Source: Thalassovita aquimarina (lineage in GTDB: Bacteria > Pseudomonadota > Alphaproteobacteria > Rhodobacterales > Rhodobacteraceae). Taken from it: a stretch of DNA of 64,000 nt. Below the pieces are notes generated by a model. The model saw nothing but the letters and a program-made list of their open reading frames with translations. It ran no database searches and was not told where the DNA came from. Position numbers and translations under genes: made by a program. The stretch covers positions 248,001 through 312,000 of the forward strand of contig NZ_JADMKU010000001.1 in NCBI RefSeq assembly GCF_018219815.1, read 5' to 3'. The first letter of the stretch is position 1. The number at the start of each line of letters is the position of its first letter. Of this stretch, positions 1 to 7,998 are shown one piece after another.

Positions 1-664
1 CCGGGCCATGGTGCGCGACCCCGCGGTGTTCCTGATGGACGAACCGCTGTCGAACCTCGACGCGGCGCTGCGCATTTCGATGCGCGCCGAGATCAAGGAA
101 CTGCACCAGCAGATGCAGACCACCTTCGTCTATGTCACCCACGACCAGGCCGAGGCGCTGACGCTGGCCGATCGGATCGTGGTGATGCGCGATGGCGTGG
201 TGCAGCAGATAGGCAGCCCCGACGATATCTATGAACGCCCCAAGAACACCTTCGTCGCCTCCTTTCTGGGCAGTCCGCCGATCAACTATATCGATGGCGT
301 CATCGAGGACCGGAACGGCGACGGCGTGAAGTTCGTGCGCGGTGATCTGATGCTGACCCTGCCGGAAGAAATCGCCGCCAAGCTGAGACACAGCGACCGC
401 CGCGAAGTGCGCCTTGGCATCCGCGCCGAAGACGTGGACGAAGCCGCGCAGGGCGGTGAAGGCACGATCATCCGCGGCAAGGTGAATTCGGTTCTGCCCG
501 TCGGGTCGGACCAGTTCCTAGGCTTCGATTTCTACGGCGAGGAGCTGTTTTTCCGGGTCAGCAAGGATCTCAGCCACAAGGTCGGAGAAGACGTGGCGTT
601 GTCGGTCGATCTGAACCGGCTGCACCTGTTCGACAAGGACAGCGGCCAGAGCCTGCTCTGGTAA
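1..664 (+). CDS. ABC transporter ATP-binding protein, MalK/UgpC type (5' truncated by window edge)
   Basis: This is the C-terminal part of a cytoplasmic ABC ATPase; the reading frame is open to the left edge, so Walker A and probably the signature motif lie outside the window. The Walker B segment FLMDEPLSNLD and the H-loop YVTHDQAEA are visible, followed by a TOBE-like C-terminal domain of about 130 residues. That layout is typical of importers of the MalK/UgpC/PotA group. It ends 12 bases before the molybdenum hydroxylase genes, so the missing permease and binding-protein genes probably lie upstream in the same operon and supply that pathway's substrate. The substrate cannot be read from the ATPase. 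Confidence 0.9.
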   Translation, partial: RAMVRDPAVFLMDEPLSNLDAALRISMRAEIKELHQQMQTTFVYVTHDQAEALTLADRIVVMRDGVVQQIGSPDDIYERPKNTFVASFLGSPPINYIDGVIEDRNGDGVKFVRGDLMLTLPEEIAAKLRHSDRREVRLGIRAEDVDEAAQGGEGTIIRGKVNSVLPVGSDQFLGFDFYGEELFFRVSKDLSHKVGEDVALSVDLNRLHLFDKDSGQSLLW

Positions 665-676
665 CCGGAGAAAACG

Positions 677-1555
677 ATGAAACCCGCCCCTTTCACCTAC
701 CATCGGCCCGGCGATGTCGACGAGGCGCTGAACCTGATGGCGCGCTTCGGGTCCGATGCCAAACCATTGGGTGGCGGGCAGAGTCTTGGGCCGATGCTGA
801 ACATGCGTCTGGCGCGGCCTGGCCATCTGGTCGATCTGAACGATTTGCTGGAACTGGACTATGTCCGCGATCTGGGTGACGTGATCGAAATCGGCGGCCT
901 GACCCGTCATCACCGGCTTGCCACCGCACCCGAGGTCGCGCGCGACCTGCCGCTTCTGGCCAAGGCCGCGCGCACCATCGGCCATTACGCGATCCGCCAG
1001 CGCGGCACCATCGGCGGCAGCCTCGTGCATGCTGACCCGGCGGCGCAACTGCCGCTGATCGCCGTGACGCTGGGCGTCGATGTGGTGCTGCGCTCGGTTC
1101 GCGGGGAACGGGTGGTTCCCGCTGCCGATTTCCTGCAATCCATCATGACGGTCGATCTGGGCGAGGACGAGATTGTCACCGCCCTTCGTTTCCCGCGCCA
1201 AACGGCTGATGAATACAGTTCCTTCGACCTGTTCAGCCGCCGCCACGGCGATTTCGCCATCGTCGGCGTGGCGTTGACGCTGCGCTTCGACGCCGCCGCC
1301 GCCGCCGCCGTGGAAGAGATGCGGCTGGGACTGGGCGGCACCGGCCCGGTGCCGCAGCGGATGCACGCTATCGAGGCCGCAGCGGTCGGTAACCCAATCG
1401 ACGCCGAAACAGCCGCCAGACTGGCCGCCGAAACCGCCGCCGCCATCAACCCCGAGGAAAATGCCGAAGTGCCTGCCGCCTATCGTCGCGAACTGGTCGA
1501 AACCATGATCCGGCACGCCCTGCTGGACGCTGCCGGAAAGCGGGGCCAGAAATGA
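677..1555 (+). CDS. FAD-binding subunit of a xanthine dehydrogenase/CO dehydrogenase family molybdenum hydroxylase (CoxM-like)
   Basis: This 292-residue protein is the medium, FAD-carrying subunit of a heterotrimeric molybdenum hydroxylase. The FAD_binding_5 motifs GGGQSLGP (residues 32-39) and RGTIGGS (109-115) are both present, and a CO_deh_flav_C region follows. A run of six GCC codons (1292-1309) gives an alanine tract near residue 208. A GGAG ribosome site seven bases before the ATG supports the start. The stop codon overlaps the start of the iron-sulfur subunit. It would pass electrons from the 2Fe-2S subunit to an acceptor. The family includes enzymes acting on purines, nicotinate, aldehydes and CO. 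Confidence 0.92.
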   Translation: MKPAPFTYHRPGDVDEALNLMARFGSDAKPLGGGQSLGPMLNMRLARPGHLVDLNDLLELDYVRDLGDVIEIGGLTRHHRLATAPEVARDLPLLAKAARTIGHYAIRQRGTIGGSLVHADPAAQLPLIAVTLGVDVVLRSVRGERVVPAADFLQSIMTVDLGEDEIVTALRFPRQTADEYSSFDLFSRRHGDFAIVGVALTLRFDAAAAAAVEEMRLGLGGTGPVPQRMHAIEAAAVGNPIDAETAARLAAETAAAINPEENAEVPAAYRRELVETMIRHALLDAAGKRGQK

Positions 1556-2040
1556 CCGCCCCGGTGTCCATATCGCTTGTCGTGAACGGCGAAACGCATG
1601 ACCTGACCGTGCCGCCGCGCAAGCTGCTGTCCGACGTGTTGCGCGACGACCTGCACCTGACCGGCACCCATGTGGGATGCGAACACGGCGTCTGCGGCGC
1701 CTGCACGATCCTGATTGACGGTCAGCCTTCGCGGGCTTGCCTGACCTATGCGGTGCAGATGGAGGGCCACGAACTGACCACCATCGAATCCGTGGCCGAT
1801 GGCGAAACCCTCAGCCCGCTGCAGCAAGCGCTGCACGAAGAACACGGGCTGCAATGCGGCTTCTGCACCGCCGGTATCGTGATGACGTTTGAGGCCTACC
1901 TGCGCGACAATCCCGACCCGGACGAGGCCGAAATCCGCGATGTGCTGTCGGGCAACCTGTGCCGCTGCACCGGCTACCAGAATATCGTGACGGCCATCCT
2001 CAAGGCCGCCCGAGTGATGCGGCAAGGAAAGCGGTCATGA
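1552..2040 (+). CDS. 2Fe-2S subunit of molybdenum hydroxylase (CoxS-like)
   Basis: This 162-residue small subunit carries both expected iron-sulfur sites. The N-terminal plant-ferredoxin-type cluster uses Cys43, Cys48, Cys51 and Cys63. The C-terminal four-helix cluster uses Cys102, Cys105, Cys137 and Cys139 in the QCGFCTAG and LCRCTGY motifs. All eight ligands are intact, so the electron path from the molybdenum centre to FAD should work. It overlaps the FAD subunit by four bases at its start and the large subunit by four bases at its end, which points to translational coupling and 1:1:1 synthesis. Confidence 0.94.
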   Translation: MTAPVSISLVVNGETHDLTVPPRKLLSDVLRDDLHLTGTHVGCEHGVCGACTILIDGQPSRACLTYAVQMEGHELTTIESVADGETLSPLQQALHEEHGLQCGFCTAGIVMTFEAYLRDNPDPDEAEIRDVLSGNLCRCTGYQNIVTAILKAARVMRQGKRS

Positions 2041-4496
2041 CAGCGGATACGCCCTTCACCCATATCGGCAAACCGCTGCCGCGCAAGGAAGACCGGCGCT
2101 TCCTGACCGGCAAGGGGCGCTATCTCGACGATGTCGCGATTGCGGGCGCGTTGCAGGTCTGTTTCGTGCGCTCGCCGCACGCCCATGCCAAAATCAACGG
2201 CATCGACACGCAGGTGGCGCGCGATCTGCCCGGCGTGGTGGGCGTGTTCACCGGCAAGGACCTGGCCGGATGGACCGCCCCGTTGCGGCTGGCACCGCCG
2301 ATCGAGGGGCTGCATCCGGTCGAGATGACGACGCTGCCGATCGACAAGGTGCGTTTTCACGGCGATCCGGTGGCGGTAGTGGTGGCGACGGACCGCTATG
2401 TCGCGGAAGACGCCGCCGAACTGGTCGAGGTCGATTATGACCCGTTGCCCTGCGTTGCCGATACCGACACCGCGCTGGCCGCGGACGCGCCGCTTGTCGA
2501 TGACACGCTGCCCGACAACCTGGTGTCGCATCAAAGCTTCAGCGCCGGTGATCCGGCGGCGCGCCGTGCCGATGCCGACCGGGTGGTCGAAGCGCGTTTC
2601 GGTCTACATCGCCACACCCACGTACCGATGGAAACTCGCGGCTGTCTTGCCGACTGGGATGCCGGGCGCGCGCATCTGAGCATGCATATCGGCACTCAGG
2701 CGCCGCATCCGATGCGCGGGCAGCTTGCCGCGCGGCTGGGGCTGGACGAAACGCAGGTCACGGTGATCAGCCCCGATATCGGCGGCGGCTTCGGCCAGAA
2801 GATCGCGCTTTACCGCGAGGAACTGACCGTCGCGGCGCTGGCCCGTCATCTGGACCGGCCGGTGCGCTGGCGCGAAGACCGGCTGGAAAACCTGACCTCG
2901 GCCAGCCATGCGCGCGAAACCCAATGCGTGACCCGCGCTTCGGTGCGTTCCGATGGCCGCATTACGGGGCTGGAACTGGAACTGACCGAAGATTTCGGCG
3001 CCTATTGCTTCTATCCCGCCAATTACATGGCGCGGGTGATCGCGATGATCCTGACCGGCCCGTACAAGATCGCCGACTACGCCTTCGACGTGAAGGTGGT
3101 GCTTACCAACAAATGCGGCAACGGCCCGATGCGGGCGCCGATGGCGATCACCAGTTGGGTGATGGAAGGAACCATCGACGCCGTGGCGCGCGACCTGGGG
3201 CTCGACCCGGTCGAGGTGCGCCGGATCAACGCGCTTGGCCCGGATGACATGCCCTACACCATGGCCACCGGCGAGGTGCTGGAGGACGTGACGCCGCTGG
3301 AAACGCTGGAAGCGGCAGTCGCGGGGATCGACCTGCACGACTTCCGCGAGCGGCAGGCCCGCGCGCGGAAGGATGGCCGGTTGCTGGGTCTCGGCCTGTG
3401 CACGGTGGTGGAATCCACCACTTACGGATCGCAGTTCTACAAGGCGGCGGGCATTCCCGGTTCCGGCCACGAAGCGGCCTGGGTGCGGCTCGAACCCTCG
3501 GGCGTGGTGAATGCGTCCGTCGGGTTGATGGGATCGGGGCAGGGCTATGAAACGCCGCTGTCGCAAGCCGTGGCCGAGGGACTGGGCGTCGCGCCCGAAG
3601 CCGTTCGTATCCAGTTGGGCCATACCGATGTCGCCCCTTACGGCATGGGCAGCCGCGGTGCGCGGGGCGCAACGGCGGGTGGCGGTACGCTGTATCTTTG
3701 TGCGCAGAAGGCACAGGCCAAGGTTCTGGCGATCGCTGCCGGAATGCTGAACCTGAACGACACGCAGGGCCTGCGCCTCCATAACGGTCAGGTCGAGCGG
3801 CGGTTGGAAGAGGCATGGCAGCCCACCGGCCTGTCGCTGGCCGATGTCGCACGGCGTGCCTATCTCGACCCGACGGCCTTGCCCGAAGGGATTACACCCG
3901 GGCTCGACGTGTCGCTGACCTATGACCCGCCGGCGATGACCTATTCCAACGCCACCCATGCTTGCGAGGTCGAACTCGACCCGGCCACCGGCAAGCTGCA
4001 TATCGCCCGCTACCTCGTCGCCGAGGATTGCGGCACCGTGCTCAACCCGCTGGTCGTGAAGGGCCAGCAGCAGGGCGCGGTTGCGATGGGGCTGAGCGGC
4101 GCGTTGCTGGAACAGGTGGTTTATGATGAAAACGGCCAGAACCTCAGCGCGACGCTGGCCGATTACCTTGTCGCGACATCCTGCGAATTGCCGAATATCG
4201 AGATCATCCCGATGCATACCCCGAACCGGAAAACCCCGGCGGGTATCAAGGGCATGGCCGAGGGCGGCATCATGGGCGCGATCGGGGTGATCGCGGGGGC
4301 GGTCAATGACGCTCTGGCACCGCTGGGCGTAACCGCCGAACAGATGCCCCTGTCGCCGCAACGGCTGCGCGCGCTGCTGCGCGGGGCCGGGAATTTCAAA
4401 CCGCAAACAAAACTTTCGAACCCGAGCGCCACCACTCACGACACCACCACTCTCGGAACGCCGGGCACCACAGACAGAAGGACGGACAGGGCATGA
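2037..4496 (+). CDS. Molybdopterin-binding catalytic subunit of a xanthine dehydrogenase family enzyme (CoxL-like, unusual active-site loop)
   Basis: This is an 819-residue large subunit of a molybdenum hydroxylase. The start is the ATG in the ATGA overlap with the 2Fe-2S gene; the longer open frame beginning at 1959 is only a frame extension. The cofactor-contact motif GGGFGQK (residues 249-255) and the catalytic glutamate in GMAEGG (Glu742) are present. The substrate loop reads GNGPMRAPM (Arg366). It has neither the AYRCSFR loop of true aerobic CO dehydrogenase nor the AYRGAGR loop of form II proteins. CO oxidation is therefore unlikely, and hydroxylation of another carbon, perhaps in an N-heterocycle, is more plausible. 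The substrate is unknown. Confidence 0.92.
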   Translation: MTADTPFTHIGKPLPRKEDRRFLTGKGRYLDDVAIAGALQVCFVRSPHAHAKINGIDTQVARDLPGVVGVFTGKDLAGWTAPLRLAPPIEGLHPVEMTTLPIDKVRFHGDPVAVVVATDRYVAEDAAELVEVDYDPLPCVADTDTALAADAPLVDDTLPDNLVSHQSFSAGDPAARRADADRVVEARFGLHRHTHVPMETRGCLADWDAGRAHLSMHIGTQAPHPMRGQLAARLGLDETQVTVISPDIGGGFGQKIALYREELTVAALARHLDRPVRWREDRLENLTSASHARETQCVTRASVRSDGRITGLELELTEDFGAYCFYPANYMARVIAMILTGPYKIADYAFDVKVVLTNKCGNGPMRAPMAITSWVMEGTIDAVARDLGLDPVEVRRINALGPDDMPYTMATGEVLEDVTPLETLEAAVAGIDLHDFRERQARARKDGRLLGLGLCTVVESTTYGSQFYKAAGIPGSGHEAAWVRLEPSGVVNASVGLMGSGQGYETPLSQAVAEGLGVAPEAVRIQLGHTDVAPYGMGSRGARGATAGGGTLYLCAQKAQAKVLAIAAGMLNLNDTQGLRLHNGQVERRLEEAWQPTGLSLADVARRAYLDPTALPEGITPGLDVSLTYDPPAMTYSNATHACEVELDPATGKLHIARYLVAEDCGTVLNPLVVKGQQQGAVAMGLSGALLEQVVYDENGQNLSATLADYLVATSCELPNIEIIPMHTPNRKTPAGIKGMAEGGIMGAIGVIAGAVNDALAPLGVTAEQMPLSPQRLRALLRGAGNFKPQTKLSNPSATTHDTTTLGTPGTTDRRTDRA

Positions 4497-5398
4497 GCAC
4501 TTCGACGGAAAAGATGACGGTCGGTTTCATCGGGCTGGGGATCATGGGGCAAAGCATGGCAGGGCATATCCTCGCCGCCGGTCACGATCTGCACGTCTAT
4601 AACCGGACCCAGGCCAAGGCCGACGATCTGGTCGCCAAGGGCGCGGTCTGGCAGGACAGCCCCGGCGATGTCGCCGCATGCTGCGATGTCGTGATCACCA
4701 TCGTCGGCTATCCCAAGGATGTCGAGGACGTCTACCTCGCCCCCGGCGGCATCGTCGAACGCGCCCGTGATGGCGCGATCCTGATCGACATGACCACGTC
4801 GAGCCCCGAACTGGCGCAGCGGATTGCCGAGGCGGCGGGTAAACGCGGGCTGGCGGCGCTGGACGCGCCGGTATCGGGCGGCGATGTGGGCGCCAAGGCG
4901 GGCAAGCTGGCGATCATGGTCGGCGGCGACGCGGCGGCCTTTGATACCGCGATGCCGCTGTTCGACGCGATGGGCGAAAACATCGTGCATATGGGCGCGG
5001 CGGGCGCAGGACAGCATACCAAGATGGCCAACCAGATCGCCATCGCATCGACCATGCTGGCGGTGAGCGAAAGCCTGTCCTACGCCAAGGCCGCCGGACT
5101 GAATCAGAGCGCGGTTCTCGACGCGATCGGCACCGGCGCGGCCTCGAGCTTCCTGCTCAACGGGTTGGGACCGAAGATGGTGGCGGGCGATTACGCGCCC
5201 GGCTTCTTCGTGCATCACTTCGTCAAAGACATGTCGATCGCCCTGGCCGAGGCCGAGCGGATGAAGATCGACCTGCCGGGCCTGACCCTGGCGCGCGGTC
5301 TTTACCAGAAACTGATCGACGGCGGCTTTGGCGAAGACGGGACGCAGGCGCTTTACCGCGTCTATACGCAGATGACAGGAGGCGGGGATGCGGTTTGA
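4493..5398 (+). CDS. NAD(P)-dependent beta-hydroxyacid dehydrogenase (3-hydroxyisobutyrate dehydrogenase family)
   Basis: This 301-residue oxidoreductase has the Rossmann motif GLGIMG at residues 14-19, the substrate-binding segment DAPVSGG near 124-130, and the catalytic lysine in GAGQHTKMAN (Lys177). Family members oxidise or reduce short beta-hydroxyacids such as 3-hydroxyisobutyrate, tartronate semialdehyde/glycerate or hydroxymethylglutarate. It overlaps the large Mo-hydroxylase subunit by four bases and runs 11 bases into the CoxG gene. It therefore probably handles a later step of the same pathway. The exact substrate is not decidable from sequence. Confidence 0.9.
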   Translation: MSTSTEKMTVGFIGLGIMGQSMAGHILAAGHDLHVYNRTQAKADDLVAKGAVWQDSPGDVAACCDVVITIVGYPKDVEDVYLAPGGIVERARDGAILIDMTTSSPELAQRIAEAAGKRGLAALDAPVSGGDVGAKAGKLAIMVGGDAAAFDTAMPLFDAMGENIVHMGAAGAGQHTKMANQIAIASTMLAVSESLSYAKAAGLNQSAVLDAIGTGAASSFLLNGLGPKMVAGDYAPGFFVHHFVKDMSIALAEAERMKIDLPGLTLARGLYQKLIDGGFGEDGTQALYRVYTQMTGGGDAV

Positions 5399-5993
5399 AG
5401 GCAGCGCCCTGATCCCTGCCACGCCGGAAACGGTGTGGCAGGGCCTGAACGATCCCGGGGTGCTGGGCCGTTCCATCCCTGGCTGCAAGGCGATGGAACA
5501 GACCGGCGACAATGAATTCACCGCCACCGTCGTGGCCAAGGTTGGCCCGGTATCTGCGACCTTCAAGGGCAAGGTGGAACTGGCTGACCTGAACCCGCCG
5601 AAATCCTACACGCTGAAGGGGCGCGGGCAGGGGGGACCTGCGGGTTTCGCCAAGGGCGAAGCCCGGATAACGCTGACCCCCGAAGGCGACGGCACACGGC
5701 TGAGCTATGAGGCCGACGCCGATATCGGCGGCAAGCTGGCCAGCGTCGGCGGCCGTCTGATCCAGGGCGTGGCAAAAAAGACGGCTGACGATTTCTTCGC
5801 GGGTTTCTCGCGCGTCCTGACCGGCGGGGAAGACGCCGCCACGGGCACAGGCACCGCTGCCCAAGCGACCAGCCCGGCGGCCACCACTGTCACGCCCGCC
5901 GCTGCCGGTGGACATATACCGCTGATCGACCGCGTTGCGTGGCTGCTTGTCGGCCTCGCCCTCGGTGTTGGGCTGACAATCTGGATGGGATGA
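5388..5993 (+). CDS. CoxG-like SRPBCC-domain protein with C-terminal membrane anchor
   Basis: This is a 201-residue protein. Residues 1-150 form a START/SRPBCC fold typical of CO dehydrogenase subunit G (start LIPATPETVWQGLNDP, then GCKAMEQ). A Thr/Ala-rich linker leads to one hydrophobic helix at about 181-200 (AWLLVGLALGVGLTI). CoxG proteins are thought to recruit molybdenum hydroxylases to the inner membrane so electrons reach the respiratory chain. That role fits here because the gene overlaps its neighbour and sits in the hydroxylase operon. Confidence 0.88.
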   Translation: MRFEGSALIPATPETVWQGLNDPGVLGRSIPGCKAMEQTGDNEFTATVVAKVGPVSATFKGKVELADLNPPKSYTLKGRGQGGPAGFAKGEARITLTPEGDGTRLSYEADADIGGKLASVGGRLIQGVAKKTADDFFAGFSRVLTGGEDAATGTGTAAQATSPAATTVTPAAAGGHIPLIDRVAWLLVGLALGVGLTIWMG

Positions 5994-5997
5994 ACCG

Positions 5998-7170
5998 ATG
6001 CGTATCGCCGACGATATTCAAGCTATGGCTCCGCAGCTCACGGAATGGCGCCGGGACCTGCACGCGCATCCCGAAACCGCCTTCGAAGAACACCGCACCG
6101 CCACCTTTATCGCCGGCGAACTGCGCGCGATGGGGCTTGAGGTGCACGAAGGGATCGGCGGCACCGGGGTTGTCGGCATCCTGCGTAACGGCGCGGGCTG
6201 GTCGGTGGGGCTGCGTGCCGATATCGATGCGCTGGACGTGACCGAAACGACCGGCTTGCCCTATGCATCGACCGCTCCCGGCAAGATGCACGCCTGCGGT
6301 CATGACGGCCACACGACCATGCTTCTGGGCGCGGCCAGGCACATGGCCGCCAACCCACCGGGGCCGGGGACCGTGGTGTTCATCTTCCAGCCCGCCGAGG
6401 AAAACGAAGGCGGCGCGCGGGTGATGATCGAAGATGGTCTGTTCGAACGTTTTCCGGTCGATCAGGTTTACTCCATGCATAACTGGCCAGGGCTCGAGAC
6501 GGGGCGCTTCGCGGTGCATTCCGGCCCGGTGATGGCCGCGTTCGACACGTTCGAACTGCGCCTGATCGGGCGCGGCAGCCACGGTGCCATGCCGCATGAA
6601 GGTATCGATCCGATCACCTTGGCGGCGCAGGTGCAGATGTCCTGGCAAACGCTGGTCAGCCGCGCCATCGCGCCGGTCGACCCGGCGGTGATTTCCATCA
6701 CCCAGTTATTCGCGGGCGATACCTTGAACGTCATCCCGGAACGGATCACCCTGCGCGGCACGGTGCGGACCTTCCGCCCCGAAACCCGCGATTTCCTTGA
6801 GGCCGAAATGGCACACCGGGCACAGGCCATCGCCGACGCCTATCATGCAAGGGCCGAACTGGATTACACGCGGCGCTACCCGGCCACCATCAACGATGCC
6901 TCTGCCGCCGCTCTGGCGCTCGAGGCGGCGCAAAGCGTCGTTGGCGAAGACGCTGTCGATGCGGCCCTGCCGCCCAGCATGGCGGCCGAGGATTTCGCCT
7001 TCATGCTGAACGACAGGCCCGGGGCCTATATCTGGATCGGCAACGGATCGGCCGAAGGCGGGCGCAACCTGCATAGCCCGAATTACAACTTCAACGACGA
7101 CATCCTGCCGATCGGGGCGCAGTATTTCTGCGATGTCGCTGCGCGCGCGCTGAGCAGGACCAACGATTGA
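5998..7170 (+). CDS. M20 family amidohydrolase (hippurate hydrolase/IAA-amino acid hydrolase-like)
   Basis: This 390-residue metallohydrolase belongs to peptidase family M20D. The di-metal ligand motif HACGHDGH (Cys100, His102), the catalytic pair in PAEENEGG (Glu134, Glu135), His161 in MHNWPG and a C-terminal His in NLHSPNY are all visible. Such enzymes cleave N-acyl or amide bonds, releasing an amino acid or amine. It lies four bases after the CoxG gene and is the last gene of the operon, with a strong terminator behind it. It is therefore likely an amide-cleaving step of the pathway served by the Mo-hydroxylase. Confidence 0.92.
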   Translation: MRIADDIQAMAPQLTEWRRDLHAHPETAFEEHRTATFIAGELRAMGLEVHEGIGGTGVVGILRNGAGWSVGLRADIDALDVTETTGLPYASTAPGKMHACGHDGHTTMLLGAARHMAANPPGPGTVVFIFQPAEENEGGARVMIEDGLFERFPVDQVYSMHNWPGLETGRFAVHSGPVMAAFDTFELRLIGRGSHGAMPHEGIDPITLAAQVQMSWQTLVSRAIAPVDPAVISITQLFAGDTLNVIPERITLRGTVRTFRPETRDFLEAEMAHRAQAIADAYHARAELDYTRRYPATINDASAAALALEAAQSVVGEDAVDAALPPSMAAEDFAFMLNDRPGAYIWIGNGSAEGGRNLHSPNYNFNDDILPIGAQYFCDVAARALSRTND

Positions 7171-7174
7171 AATC

Positions 7175-7206
7175 AACGCCGCCCCGACCGGGCGGCGTTT
7201 TTCTTG
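7175..7206 (+). terminator. Rho-independent terminator of the Mo-hydroxylase operon
   Basis: A ten-base-pair stem (AACGCCGCCC paired with GGGCGGCGTT, loop of five) is followed by a T-rich tract. It lies five bases past the M20 stop codon and before the convergent regulator, so it should end the + strand operon. Confidence 0.85.
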
Positions 7207-7213
7207 TGCCCCG

Positions 7214-7924
7214 TCATCTGGCGCAGATCGCGAACAGTCCCGCGCGCGAGGTGATGCCCAGTTTCGCGTAGGCGCGTTTGCGATAGGTGATCACGGTCGA
7301 GGCGGCGATTCCGAGGTCCGCCGCAATCGCTTCGGCCTTTTGCCCCGACAGGACGCCAAGGCAGACCGCGCGTTCCCTCTCGCTCAGAACGGCCAGAGGC
7401 GGCGGCGAGCCGTCTTCGGACAACCGTTCGAAATGCATCAGCGCCAGCCGCCCGGCCAGCCGCGCAAGATCGGCATCGCAGTACGTTTCTGTCCCTTCCG
7501 ACTGGTACAGGCTGACGAACAGCCGCAGGTGGTCGCCGACGGCGATCAGCGTCGTCTTGGCCTTCAGCCCCGGTTCGTCGAAGAAGATCCGGCGATAGTC
7601 GTCGCCCATCTCCGCCCCGATCCCGCCAAGGCGGTGCAGCGATACCGTGCCCGGGGACGTCCGCCGCAATTCCGGCAGCAGCGGGTCCTGCAGGAACCAG
7701 CCGTCGAGATAGGTCGCGGCCAGCTTGCCTGCCAGCACCGCATGGTGGAAATGGCGCGACAGCAGACAGCGTGCGTGATCCCCCGCGATGGCGAAGACCA
7801 TGATCTGATCGACGCCCAGCGTTTCGGCGAAATCGGCGAAAGCCGTGGCGAAGTCTTCGGTGCCGATCCGGGCAAGACAGGTTTCAACGTGATGCGCGAA
7901 TGAATTCATGCCCCTGACTACCAT
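7214..7924 (-). CDS. LuxR-type helix-turn-helix transcriptional regulator
   Basis: This regulator has about 236 residues. The C-terminal 60 residues form a GerE/LuxR DNA-binding domain (VLSERERAVCLGVL, then IAASTVITYRKRAYAKL). The N-terminal 165 residues look like a small sensory domain but lack recognisable receiver or autoinducer-binding features. The ATG at 7924 has a close GGAGG; an ATG at 7909 is an alternative start. It lies between two catabolic operons, convergent with the Mo-hydroxylase operon and divergent from the flavin monooxygenase about 75 bases away. It could regulate either, more probably the divergent one. The ligand is unknown. Confidence 0.85.
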   Translation of the reverse strand: MVVRGMNSFAHHVETCLARIGTEDFATAFADFAETLGVDQIMVFAIAGDHARCLLSRHFHHAVLAGKLAATYLDGWFLQDPLLPELRRTSPGTVSLHRLGGIGAEMGDDYRRIFFDEPGLKAKTTLIAVGDHLRLFVSLYQSEGTETYCDADLARLAGRLALMHFERLSEDGSPPPLAVLSERERAVCLGVLSGQKAEAIAADLGIAASTVITYRKRAYAKLGITSRAGLFAICAR

Positions 7925-7998
7925 GTCCCTCCGCAAAGGGGACAGACAATGCGCGCGCTTTTCCGCTACACCCGGGGCCAAGCCCAAGGAGGACAAAG

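Noticed and set aside
1292-1309. Six GCC codons in a row as a phase-variation tract
   Set aside because: A triplet repeat keeps the frame, so slippage would only change an alanine count; six units are common in GC-rich genes.
2604-4439. 611-codon antisense frame over the Mo-hydroxylase large subunit
   Set aside because: Mirror frame of a high-GC gene, with no motif and no ribosome site.
677-4496. True aerobic CO dehydrogenase (coxMSL)
   Set aside because: The AYRCSFR loop with its active-site cysteine is absent, so calling it CO dehydrogenase is not supported.
7214-7924. Quorum-sensing LuxR receptor
   Set aside because: The N-terminal part lacks recognisable autoinducer-binding residues and no luxI-like gene is adjacent; only the DNA-binding domain is certain.
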